The notes under the pieces were generated by a model. That model had not been told where the DNA came from. It did no database searches and was given only the letters and a program-made list of their open reading frames with translations. Shown here piece after piece: positions 24,260 through 32,574 of a stretch of 54,146 nucleotides of DNA (position 1 is its first letter; each line of letters opens with the position of its first letter). This DNA comes from an uncultured Buttiauxella sp. GTDB lineage: Bacteria; Pseudomonadota; Gammaproteobacteria; Enterobacterales; Enterobacteriaceae. The position numbers and the translations under genes were made by a program. The stretch lies in assembly GCA_946480445.1 (NCBI GenBank), contig CAMLJN010000024.1, positions 1 to 54,146 of the forward strand, written 5' to 3'.

Positions 24260-25159
24260 TTACACCACGCCTTTCGCCGTCCGCCGCACTTTCAAACCAA
24301 AGACGTTGATATACAACCCTGCCATGATCAGGACGGCACCCACCATTTGCCTGCCGGAAAGTGTTTCATCCAGCAGCACCGCCGCGCTTGCCATCCCCAC
24401 CACAGGTACCAACAGTGAGAGCGGCGCTACGCGCCAGGTTTCATATCGGCCGAGCAGGCTGCCCCAGATACCGTAGCCGATAATGGTGGCGACAAATGCC
24501 AGGTAAATAAGCGACAAAATGGTCGTCAGGTCAATTGCCGCCAGGCTTTGCAACATCGTTGCCGGACCATCCATCAGCAGGCTTGCAACAAAGAACGGCA
24601 GCACGGGGATCGTTGCGCTCCACACCACCAACGACAAAATCGGCGGGCGCGACTCAAGCTGCATAATTTTTTTATTAAAGATATTCCCGCACGCCCAGCT
24701 AAAGGCTGCGGCAAGCGTTAGCATAAATCCTAATAATGCAACATGCTGGCCGCCAAGGCTCCCCTCAATCAAAATCAACACGCCAATCACGGCAAGGGCG
24801 ATCCCGACGATCTGCTTTGTCTGTAGCCGTTCGCGAAAAACAACTACGCCGAGAATAATGGTGAAAAAGGCCTGAGCCTGTAAGACCAGTGAGGCAAGTC
24901 CGGCAGGCATGCCAAATTTAATCGCGCAGAATAAAAAGGCGAACTGGCCAAAGCTGATTGTCAGCCCGTAAGCCACTAATAAACGAAACGGGATCTTCGG
25001 CCGTGCCACAAATAACATCGCCGGGAACGCCACCAATAAAAAACGCAGCCCAGCCAGCATCATGGGAGGCATATTGTGCAGCCCCATCTTTATCACCACA
25101 AAATTCAGGCCCCACACTACGACAACCAGCATTGCCAGCAGCCCATCTTTACGAGTCAT
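24260..25159 (-). CDS. eamA: EamA family exporter (cysteine/O-acetylserine exporter EamA, YdeD)
   Basis: 299 residues (E. coli EamA 299), ten hydrophobic helices in two EamA (DMT) repeats. The N-terminus MTRKDGLLAMLVVVVWGLNF and the second-repeat start FMLTLAAAFSWACGN are family marks. In E. coli it exports cysteine pathway metabolites, including O-acetylserine. Convergent with marB and located between marRAB and ydeE exactly as in E. coli, which supports orthology. Confidence 0.93.
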   Translation of the reverse strand: MTRKDGLLAMLVVVVWGLNFVVIKMGLHNMPPMMLAGLRFLLVAFPAMLFVARPKIPFRLLVAYGLTISFGQFAFLFCAIKFGMPAGLASLVLQAQAFFTIILGVVVFRERLQTKQIVGIALAVIGVLILIEGSLGGQHVALLGFMLTLAAAFSWACGNIFNKKIMQLESRPPILSLVVWSATIPVLPFFVASLLMDGPATMLQSLAAIDLTTILSLIYLAFVATIIGYGIWGSLLGRYETWRVAPLSLLVPVVGMASAAVLLDETLSGRQMVGAVLIMAGLYINVFGLKVRRTAKGVV

Positions 25160-25356
25160 ACACGCCTCAGCCTTTGTTTATCAATTTCTTAAAACTTAAG
25201 CCTAAAGCACCTGAGTGAACAGATACAGATCGCCTCTTCGCTCAGCCATACAGATGTGTTATCTCGTGCACTCGCCTGGCTGCGGGCTATACTTCGCTAT
25301 TTCGGCATGATAAATCTGACGTCGGTCTTTCTCGCCTCACGCAGATACGGATAAAA

Positions 25357-26574
25357 ATGATGCTCTTCATGAAGTGGTTTTCCGGCAGGCAATTATCGAC
25401 CGGCGTGCTTCTTATCGCCTCCCTGCTGTTGACCGTTGGCCGCGGCCTGACGCTGCCGTTTATGACCATCTATCTGTCCCGACAGTACTCTATGTCGCTT
25501 AAAGAGATCGGCTTTGCGCTGACTTTTGCTTTGACGGCAGGCGTTTTTTTCAGCCTGTGGTTTGGTATCCTGGCGGATAAATTTGATAAAAAAAGATACA
25601 TGTTGCTGGCCATTGCTATTTTCCTCGGCGGCTTTATTGCTATTCCGCTGGTAAATAATGCCGTACTGGTCGTCATTTTTTACTCGGTGATAAACTGCGC
25701 TTACTCCGTATTTGCGACCGTGCTGAAAGGCTACTTCTCCGACACGCTGGAACTGCACCAGAAACCGAAAGTATTCTCTCTTAACTACACCTTTGCGAAC
25801 ATTGGCTGGACCGTTGGGCCGCCGATTGGCACGCTCGCCGTACTTTACAGTACGAATTTACCGTTCTGGTTATCAGGCTTAACAGCGGTGATCCCTTTTA
25901 TTCTTATCGGTCGTTTTGTCCAACGTGCACCGGTAAACGCGCCCGCAGAAACGCCCGACCAGGTGCTATCTCCTCGTATGATGCTTAAAGACAGGGCGTT
26001 ATTCTACTTCACCCTTTCGTCTTTTCTTGGCTCTTTGGTTTATGGCTCTTTTGCCGCCTGCCTGTCTCAGTATGCTATTGCCATTGCTGATTCCGGGCTG
26101 GCTGAAAAAGTCGTCGGCGTGGTGCTGCCGGTCAATGCCTTTGTTGTGGTGGTCTTCCAGTATCTGGTTGGTAAGCGTATCCGCCCAGATAACATCAAAA
26201 AACTGATGTGCTGCGGCACGCTGTTTTTTGTCGCGGGCCTGGCGGGATTTATGCTTTCAGGCAGCAATCTGCTGTGCTGGGGAATTTCTGCGGCGGTGTT
26301 TACCGTGGGTGAGCTGATCTATGCACCGGGAGAATATATGCTGGTGGACAATATTGCTCCGGCGGGACTTAAGGCCAGCTATTTTTCTGCACAACAGCTT
26401 GGCTGGCTTGGCGGCGCATGTAATCCACTGGTGACCGGATTGCTCCTCACCTGGCTTGCGCCGCCGATGCTGTTTTTCGTACTGATGGCAGCCATTGCTC
26501 TGGCTTATCTGATGGTGGTCAAGGGTATCTCAGTGAAACCCGCCCATCCGTCGGATCAAACCTTGCCAGGCTGA
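25357..26574 (+). CDS. ydeE: MFS transporter YdeE
   Basis: 405 residues, 12 predicted helices. The segment LLLTVGRGLTLPFMTIYLSRQYSMSL and the loop GILADKFDKKRYML match E. coli YdeE (395 aa), with GELIYAPGEYMLVDNIAP in the second half. In E. coli it has been linked to dipeptide and arabinose-type efflux. Start codon uncertain: ATGs at 25357, 25360 and 25369 all precede the first helix. Divergent from eamA across ~200 bases, the normal order. Confidence 0.9.
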   Translation: MMLFMKWFSGRQLSTGVLLIASLLLTVGRGLTLPFMTIYLSRQYSMSLKEIGFALTFALTAGVFFSLWFGILADKFDKKRYMLLAIAIFLGGFIAIPLVNNAVLVVIFYSVINCAYSVFATVLKGYFSDTLELHQKPKVFSLNYTFANIGWTVGPPIGTLAVLYSTNLPFWLSGLTAVIPFILIGRFVQRAPVNAPAETPDQVLSPRMMLKDRALFYFTLSSFLGSLVYGSFAACLSQYAIAIADSGLAEKVVGVVLPVNAFVVVVFQYLVGKRIRPDNIKKLMCCGTLFFVAGLAGFMLSGSNLLCWGISAAVFTVGELIYAPGEYMLVDNIAPAGLKASYFSAQQLGWLGGACNPLVTGLLLTWLAPPMLFFVLMAAIALAYLMVVKGISVKPAHPSDQTLPG

Positions 26575-26585
26575 GCCGCTGCCCC

Positions 26586-27767
26586 TTATCCGAGATCTTT
26601 TCGATACTGGATAAAACCGGGCTTTGTCGCAAGCTTATCGTAAAGCGTTTGTGCTGTAGCGTTTGTCTCATGGGTATGCCAGTAAACCCGTTCGCTCCCC
26701 TTCTCCTGTGCATGCTGGCACACGGCCTCAATTAAAGCCCGGCCAACCCCTTTGCCTCGGCAAGACGGGTGGGTATACAGATCTTCCAGATAGCAATGGT
26801 CGCGGGACGACCAGGTGCCGCGGTGATACACCATATGGACAATACCGAGCAAATTATGCCGGGCATCAAACGCCCCCAGCGCAAATACTGGCTCGCTCTG
26901 CGAGAGTATACGCTGCCAGGTGACAAGGCTGGTTTCATCGCTTAACGTGGTATCGTAAAACGTCAGATACTCCTGCCAGAGCACGCGCCATGTGGTGTAA
27001 TCATCTTCCGTCAGGGGACGAACCGTCAGCCACGCACGTCGGTTGTCCGGTTGACTGGCCAGCATGTCAGCACGCACCGTGGACAGGCTGCGGATCTGTT
27101 TTCCCTGCGGCATATTATCTTGCGCAAGCCAGGCTCTAAAAGCCGCTTTTATCTGCGGCCACTCGCCGTCAATAATGGAAAACCATGCGCTATCACGCGT
27201 GCGGCCTTTGTAAACTATTGCCTGACGGAAAAGCCCTTCAAAGCGGAAACCCAGACGCAGAGCAGCCCGGCGCGAAGCCGCGTTAAGGCTGTCGCATTTC
27301 CACTCATAACGGCGGTAACCCAGCGTATCAAAGGCGTATTTCATCAGCAGATAATGCGCTTCGGTGGCCTGCACGGTTCTTTTTAGCTGCGGCGAAAACT
27401 CCACAAAACCCACTTCAATCACGCCATTAACCGGGTCAATTCGCATCAGCGAAATTGTGCCCACAGCCTTCCCGTTCTGCAAATCCACGATGGCGTAATG
27501 CAATGGATCCTCACTTGCGGCACTCACCATAATATGTTCGGCAAACAGCTGCTCGTCGGGGAAGGGGCCAACGTTCAGCCAGGTCCAGTCGCGTCCATCT
27601 GCTGCTTCGCTCCAGGCATGCCACAAGGGCTGAGTGTGGGAGACGCTTAGCGGTTCCAGGCGGCAATAATGCCCTTCTAAAACGCGGCGTTCGGGGCGGG
27701 GACGAGGCTGCCAGTCTGCTACGGGCAAGCCTACAGGTTGCTGATATTCATTTAATGTATAAGTCAT
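26586..27767 (-). CDS. Tandem GNAT acetyltransferase (two fused domains)
   Basis: 393 residues containing two GNAT domains in one chain. Residues ~28-205 resemble the RimJ/RimL-type group: CRLEPLSVSHTQPLW, GTISLMRIDPVNGVIEVGFVEFSPQLK, and WKCDSLNAASRRAALRLGFRFEG. Residues ~245-393 form a second, different GNAT with its own acetyl-CoA loop (PSCRGKGVGRALIEAV) and HETNATAQTLYDKLA. The linker (MPQGKQIRSLSTVRADML) is ~30 residues. Substrates unknown. Each half also exists as a separate protein in other bacteria as far as I recall. Convergent with ydeE, 11 bases away. Confidence 0.85.
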   Translation of the reverse strand: MTYTLNEYQQPVGLPVADWQPRPRPERRVLEGHYCRLEPLSVSHTQPLWHAWSEAADGRDWTWLNVGPFPDEQLFAEHIMVSAASEDPLHYAIVDLQNGKAVGTISLMRIDPVNGVIEVGFVEFSPQLKRTVQATEAHYLLMKYAFDTLGYRRYEWKCDSLNAASRRAALRLGFRFEGLFRQAIVYKGRTRDSAWFSIIDGEWPQIKAAFRAWLAQDNMPQGKQIRSLSTVRADMLASQPDNRRAWLTVRPLTEDDYTTWRVLWQEYLTFYDTTLSDETSLVTWQRILSQSEPVFALGAFDARHNLLGIVHMVYHRGTWSSRDHCYLEDLYTHPSCRGKGVGRALIEAVCQHAQEKGSERVYWHTHETNATAQTLYDKLATKPGFIQYRKDLG

Positions 27768-28037
27768 ACTGCCTCCGGATTGAGTAAGAGCGTCAGATGA
27801 CTATAAGCAAGAAGTGGCACAGCAAGAAGGGCCAGAATAGGCCTGTTTTCGGGAGCCACTATTTCAGAGGCGCTGACCTAACTTCTTGATAAACCTTACC
27901 TGCCTGTCTGGCTGCAAATGACTTTCGATCCAGCCGGTCGTGCGTTAAAAACCGTTGGCCCGTACCTGTCAATTACTGTTGAATCTCCAGTAGCGGGTGA
28001 CTAAGCCACTGCCCGCCACCCGAAAATTGATGAGATA
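27768..28037. other. Intergenic region with a possible gene remnant
   Basis: 270 bases. A stretch on the plus strand is open for 41 codons (27882-28004) and contains an ATG at 27918 giving MTFDPAGRALKTVGPYLSIT and onwards. There is no Shine-Dalgarno and a stop directly precedes the open stretch. Its codon use looks coding, so it may be the decayed end of a gene; I cannot name the family. Nothing else is visible. Confidence 0.3.
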
Positions 28038-28913
28038 TTATGCTTTCCCGCTGCGGCGCGCCGAGACGGTGGCTAATGCCGCCCAGTCGAGATTTTCATC
28101 GCCGTGGGCGAGAGCATCCAGGTAATTGTCACGCAGCACGCCAGCAATGCGCATTGGGACATGTTTACTTTCCGCCGCCTGCTGGGCAAGGCGCACATCT
28201 TTCAGGCCAAGCTTCATCGTAAAACCAGCCGGGGTGTAGCGGTTTTCCGCGATCATAGCGCCGTAATTTTTATACGCCGGGGCGGAAAACAGCGTGCTGG
28301 TCAGCATGCCGAGGAAATCCGCCGGAGCCACATCGTAGGCACCAACCAGCGCCGCAGACTCGCCCATCGCTTCTATGGCGCTTGCCAGCATAAAGTTGGC
28401 GGCAAGTTTCACCGCCGCCGCCTGCTCCGGCCGGTCACCAAAGCGCCAGGTTTTGCAGCCGAGCACGTCGAAAAGCGGCTGCACTTTATCCAGCAGTTCG
28501 CCTTCGCCCGCGGTAAGAATATTGAGGTTGCCTGCGGCGGCCACGTCTACGCGCCCAAGCACGGGAGCGGCAATATAAAAGCAGCCCCGAGCGTGGGTTT
28601 TGCTCGCCATCTCTTCAGTGAAGGCCACCGAAACCGTCGCCATATTGATCCAGATGGCCCCCGGCGGTAAAGCGGCAAGTCCTCCCTGTTCTATCAGCAC
28701 AGCACGGCTGATATCGTCATCGGCCAGCATGGAGATCAGCACTTCGCTGTCGGTAAAGTCGGCCGGGGAGGCATATACGCGTGCACCCTGCGCTTTCAGC
28801 GCTTCGGCGGGTGCCACCGAGCGGTTCCAAACGGCAACCTCATGTCCGGCCTTAAGCAGGTTCTCCGCCATCGGCTGGCCCATGCCACCCAGCCCGATAA
28901 ATCCAATACGCAT
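28038..28913 (-). CDS. Beta-hydroxyacid dehydrogenase family oxidoreductase
   Basis: 291 residues of the 3-hydroxyisobutyrate dehydrogenase/tartronate semialdehyde reductase superfamily. The NAD(P)-binding signature is at the N-terminus (RIGFIGLGGMGQPMAENLLKAGH). The substrate motif is FYIAAPVLGRVDVAAAGNL, a variant of the usual DAPVSGG-x-x-x-A-x-x-G-x-L in which GG is replaced by GR. The catalytic Lys lies in AAAVKLAANFMLA. Asn33-Arg (WNRS) suggests NADP rather than NAD. This GR variant is shared with gamma-hydroxybutyrate-dehydrogenase and glyoxylate-reductase-like members; the exact substrate is not determinable. Confidence 0.85.
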   Translation of the reverse strand: MRIGFIGLGGMGQPMAENLLKAGHEVAVWNRSVAPAEALKAQGARVYASPADFTDSEVLISMLADDDISRAVLIEQGGLAALPPGAIWINMATVSVAFTEEMASKTHARGCFYIAAPVLGRVDVAAAGNLNILTAGEGELLDKVQPLFDVLGCKTWRFGDRPEQAAAVKLAANFMLASAIEAMGESAALVGAYDVAPADFLGMLTSTLFSAPAYKNYGAMIAENRYTPAGFTMKLGLKDVRLAQQAAESKHVPMRIAGVLRDNYLDALAHGDENLDWAALATVSARRSGKA

Positions 28914-28930
28914 AACAACTCCTGAGAAAC

Positions 28931-29164
28931 TTAAAGAATGGTGCCGCTTTTGGTTAACGCTTCGCGGCGATGTTCGGCCTCTTCTTTTTGATGATGACCT
29001 TTGTGTGCGATAGCAGTGCGCAGGGGCTGCTGCTGGGTATAACGGTCTTCGCGCGCAAGTTCTGCGTCGTCGCTCAGCGCAATTAACAGCTCGTTCATCT
29101 GCTCTATAACGTTCTCGCTGATGCAGGCGTCAACGCGCGCGGTGACTTCGTCAAGATGAGCCAT
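28931..29164 (-). CDS. ydcY: DUF2526 family protein YdcY
   Basis: 77 residues, the same length as E. coli YdcY and nearly identical: LDEVTARVDACI, NELLIALSDDAELAREDRYTQQQ, then TKSGTIL. Charged and helical with no membrane segment; function unknown. Strong AAGGAG before the ATG. It sits 17 bases upstream of the dehydrogenase gene on the same strand. In E. coli ydcY follows ydcSTUVW, which is absent here. Confidence 0.93.
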   Translation of the reverse strand: MAHLDEVTARVDACISENVIEQMNELLIALSDDAELAREDRYTQQQPLRTAIAHKGHHQKEEAEHRREALTKSGTIL

Positions 29165-29237
29165 TCATTTCTCCTTTTTATAGGGTTGCCCTCACACCGG
29201 CTCTCTCCCAAAAGCGAAAGAAAGCCGGGAAAAGTAC

Positions 29238-30839
29238 TTAATTCAGCTTAGCCTTTGAAAAATCACTGCCGCTGAGGCTGACACTATACCCTGTGACGTT
29301 ACTGCGTGTGGCATAGAAGGTCTTGCCGTTGGCCAGAGGGATCCAGGGGGCCTGCTGATAGAAAATTTCCTGCGCCTGTTCGTAGAGCTTAGCGCGGGCA
29401 GCAGGATCGCTGGTCAATTTCGCCTTTTGGGTGAGTGCGTCATAGGACTTATCGCACCAGCGCGCCGCGTTTGAGCCGCTATCAATGCTGCCGCAGCCTA
29501 ACAACGTATCAGCAAAGTTATCCGGGTCGCCGTTGTCCGACATCCAGCCGAACAGCGCGGAAGAATGTTCGCCTTTACGCATCCCGGAAAGATATTCGCC
29601 CCACTCAAAGGTGACAATTTTGGCGTGTACGCCCACTTTCTCCCAGTCCGCCTGAATCATCTCCGCCACGCGGCGGGAGTTAGGATTATAGGGACGCTGC
29701 ACGGGCATTGACCACAGGTCGGTCGTAAAGCCCTTTTCCAGCCCCGCCTGTTTAAGCAGCGCTTTAGCTTTTTCAGGATCGTACGAGTAATCCTTCAGGT
29801 TTTTGTCATAGCCGAGCATCGCCGGTGGGATCGGTGATTTGGCTACGGTGCCGGAGCCCATAAAGACCGCGTTGATTATAGATTTTTTGTCCACCGCGTA
29901 GTTCAGCGCCTGACGTACCAGGACATTATCAAAGGGTTTTTTACTGGTATTAAATGCCAGATAGCCAACGTTAAGGCCATCAACGGTGTGCAGCGCAAGG
30001 TCTTTATTGGCTTTGATGGCGTCAAACTGCACAGGAGATGGCGCCGGGATAATCTGACACTCGTTTTTTTGCAGCCTGGCCAGACGCGTTTGCACATTGG
30101 GGGTGATCGAGAAGATCAGATGTTTAGTCGGCACCTCCCCGTTCCAGTAGTTCGGGTTGGCGATATAGCGGATAAGCGAATCGACTTTATATTCCTGCAA
30201 AGCGTAGGGGCCGGTGCCAATAGGCTGCGTATCCACCAGCTCTGGCGTGCCTTTTTTCAGCATTGCATCCGCATACTCTGCGGAAAGAATAGACGCAAAA
30301 TCCATGCCCCAGTCGGCAAGAAACGCCGCGTTTGGTTCGCTTAACCTAAACTGGACGTGGTAATCGTCAATCTTCTTCACGTCGGTTATCAGCTTATCGA
30401 GGCCAAGATCGTTGAAGTATTCGTAGCTGGCCAGCGAAACCTTGTGATAGGGATGGTTGACGTCTTTTTGCCGCATGACAGAGAAAATGACATCGTCGGC
30501 ATTAAAATCACGCGTTGGCCTGAAGTATTTATTGCTGTTGAACTTCACGCCCTGGCGCAGGGTAAACGTATAGGTTTTCCCGTCCGGGCTAATTTTCCAC
30601 TCGGTGGCCAGCGAAGGCACCGGCAGATTATCGCTGGCACGGAAATCCACCAGGCGGTTATACAGCGTCTGCGAGCTGGCGACAAAAGTCGGCCCGGAGC
30701 TGGCAATCTGTGGGTTGAAGGATTCTGGTGAGGCTTCGGAGCAGTAAACGAGGGTGCTGTTGTTTGTCGCGGCCAAAGCCGTACCGGTGGGTAACAGAGC
30801 GCTAAGCAGCAGCCCGAGGAGCGTTTTCCCTGTGGACAT
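29238..30839 (-). CDS. Dipeptide-type ABC transporter substrate-binding protein (DppA paralogue)
   Basis: About 533 residues from the ATG at 30839 (AAAGG upstream). A GTG 13 codons earlier would place the signal peptide internally. Sec signal MSTGKTLLGLLLSALLPTGTALA, then a family-5 solute-binding protein highly similar to DppA: TLVYCSEASPESFNPQ, RQGVKFNSNKYFRPTRDFNADDV, QKNECQIIPAPSP, DLWSMPVQRPYNPNSRR, MSDNGDPDNF. DppA delivers di- and tripeptides and haem to DppBCDF. No permease or ATPase gene is adjacent, so this is an orphan receptor that probably uses the Dpp or another transporter elsewhere. The ligand may differ from that of DppA. Confidence 0.88.
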   Translation of the reverse strand: MSTGKTLLGLLLSALLPTGTALAATNNSTLVYCSEASPESFNPQIASSGPTFVASSQTLYNRLVDFRASDNLPVPSLATEWKISPDGKTYTFTLRQGVKFNSNKYFRPTRDFNADDVIFSVMRQKDVNHPYHKVSLASYEYFNDLGLDKLITDVKKIDDYHVQFRLSEPNAAFLADWGMDFASILSAEYADAMLKKGTPELVDTQPIGTGPYALQEYKVDSLIRYIANPNYWNGEVPTKHLIFSITPNVQTRLARLQKNECQIIPAPSPVQFDAIKANKDLALHTVDGLNVGYLAFNTSKKPFDNVLVRQALNYAVDKKSIINAVFMGSGTVAKSPIPPAMLGYDKNLKDYSYDPEKAKALLKQAGLEKGFTTDLWSMPVQRPYNPNSRRVAEMIQADWEKVGVHAKIVTFEWGEYLSGMRKGEHSSALFGWMSDNGDPDNFADTLLGCGSIDSGSNAARWCDKSYDALTQKAKLTSDPAARAKLYEQAQEIFYQQAPWIPLANGKTFYATRSNVTGYSVSLSGSDFSKAKLN

Positions 30840-31199
30840 ATTTTTGCCTTTAATTTGTTTGCCAAATGGTTTGTGCACTTATTATTTTCAGCATCAATAA
30901 CAGCACGGCTATCCGCCAGCGGCAAATAACAAACGGCTATCATGATATTCATTTTTAACTGAATTTGCTCATTAAGACAGCATCCGCAATATAAAAGCTT
31001 GCGGCAGAACGATGCCCTGTCCTGCCCCCAGGTGCCCCAGAGAAGACCAACCCTGCTCGTCTCTTCTGTGACTTAACCGCAATCAGCCAATAATTGGAAA
31101 AATTTGCCGTCTCTTCCGCCGTTTGCTTAACGGGGGAATCAGTAAAATGTAATGCGTGAAGATGGCTCGAAAGGAGTCGTTAACAGCAGGATAAAAGAC
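30840..31199. promoter_or_regulatory. Divergent promoter region, dppA-like gene / srfABC
   Basis: 360 bases without a recognisable gene. It must carry promoters for both flanking transcripts. It is mostly AT-richer than its surroundings near 30940-31000. I see no strong palindrome or clear sigma-70 pair. A short in-frame extension of srfA (ATG at 31152) lies at its right end. Confidence 0.35.
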
Positions 31200-32570
31200 G
31201 TGGCAAAAACATTACTGCGCAGCGGATGCCTGGATGACTTCCTGGCGCTGGGCGAAAACGGGCAGACGGTATTTGATTCGGCGTTACAGATACGTGAGAC
31301 CTTACGCCTGCGGAAACAACATGCGGTGGCTGACAGTCTGGCGATACCCCAGCCAAACGATGAAGGCGATCGCGTGGACTGGTACGCGCCGTTCGAAGGC
31401 AGCGTGCTTAGCTGGAACGCTGCCAGCGACGAGCAGCGTAAAAAGGCACTGCGTTATCTGGACAACTGTCAGGCCAACGTGACCACGCTGATCCAGCGCT
31501 GCAAGCAGGCGGAGAAAACCGCCATCCAGCTGTTTGGTTCACTGCTGGCCAGTGCCCTTCAATTCCCCGGCAGCCAGCACGTTTACCTGGTAGACGGTAA
31601 ACCCGTTATTACTTTCTGGGGGTTTGTGAACCTTAACCAGGGAGCGCGCGAAGACGTGCTGGATTGTCTGCGCGCAGTCGATGTGCCTGAGCCAGTCATC
31701 GCGTTTATTCCCGAACCCGAACCAGAACCAGAACAGCCAAAGGACGTGCCGGATGCTGTTAACGAGCCGGTTGCTGCAAAAGAGATCGTCCTGAGCGAAC
31801 CGGATGAGCCGCTGGTTTATACTGCCGCCCCGCGCATCGTCGTCCCTGAACCAGAAATCCCGCAGCCAGTTATTGCTCCTGCACAACCTCCGGCGGCGAA
31901 ACCAAAATCACGTCTCTGGCTGTTGCCCGTAGCCGCAGCCGTGCTCGCATTTATCGCCGTACCTGTCGCTTATAAATTTCTTTCACCGGCCGAAGCACCG
32001 CCGGTCAGCGTGGCAAAAGCGCAGCCTGTCCCGCAGCCTATTGAACCTGCGGCGATTCAGAGTGTGGATAGCGTCCCGACTCCCGTTGTATTCCAGTCAA
32101 CGCTGCCCCTGATGCAAGCTGTTGTGGTTGCGCCGCCGCAACCAGAACCCGCAGCTCAGATACCTGCGGTACCGGCAAGCGTCGCGAAAAACGCGCTGGT
32201 TTTACCTGCTGATGCACTGAAAGCCGGTTCCACGAAGTTCCTCAACGGTACCTGGCGAGTGTTGATTGACGTCAAAGATCCTATTACCGGCAAGCCCCCT
32301 TCTCTGCGCTATCAGATTGCCAGTAACAAAGGCACGGCGCGCCTGGTTCATGGCGATAATATCGTTTGTAAGGTCGAGGTATTCTCCGGTCTGCAACAGT
32401 CTGGCACATTGATGATCAAAACCCGCGGCAGCGCGCGGTGCAGCGACGGGTCACGCTATCCGATGCCGGAGATCTCCTGTAAGCCTGGCGATAACGGCGT
32501 GGCCGTATGCAGCGGGCGCTACGAAGGCGATACCGTGGTGCCGATGACGTTTAAAAAAGTGAGTGATTAA
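31200..32570 (+). CDS. srfA: SrfA family protein (srfABC operon)
   Basis: 456 residues from the GTG at 31200, which has AGGA eight bases upstream; an in-frame ATG at 31152 would add 16 residues. The N-terminal ~170 residues are soluble. A Pro/Glu-rich linker (EPEPEPEQP) follows, then one transmembrane helix at about residues 238-259 (LWLLPVAAAVLAFIAVPVAY). A second Pro/Ala-rich linker leads to a C-terminal beta-rich domain from about residue 350 (NGTWRVLIDVKDP, then ISCKPGDNGVAVCSGRYEG). The layout suggests an inner-membrane anchor with a periplasm-facing C-terminus. Named after Salmonella SrfA, found as an SsrB-regulated gene; biochemical role unknown. First of three tightly packed genes. 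Confidence 0.82.
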   Translation: MAKTLLRSGCLDDFLALGENGQTVFDSALQIRETLRLRKQHAVADSLAIPQPNDEGDRVDWYAPFEGSVLSWNAASDEQRKKALRYLDNCQANVTTLIQRCKQAEKTAIQLFGSLLASALQFPGSQHVYLVDGKPVITFWGFVNLNQGAREDVLDCLRAVDVPEPVIAFIPEPEPEPEQPKDVPDAVNEPVAAKEIVLSEPDEPLVYTAAPRIVVPEPEIPQPVIAPAQPPAAKPKSRLWLLPVAAAVLAFIAVPVAYKFLSPAEAPPVSVAKAQPVPQPIEPAAIQSVDSVPTPVVFQSTLPLMQAVVVAPPQPEPAAQIPAVPASVAKNALVLPADALKAGSTKFLNGTWRVLIDVKDPITGKPPSLRYQIASNKGTARLVHGDNIVCKVEVFSGLQQSGTLMIKTRGSARCSDGSRYPMPEISCKPGDNGVAVCSGRYEGDTVVPMTFKKVSD

Positions 32571-32574
32571 CCCT

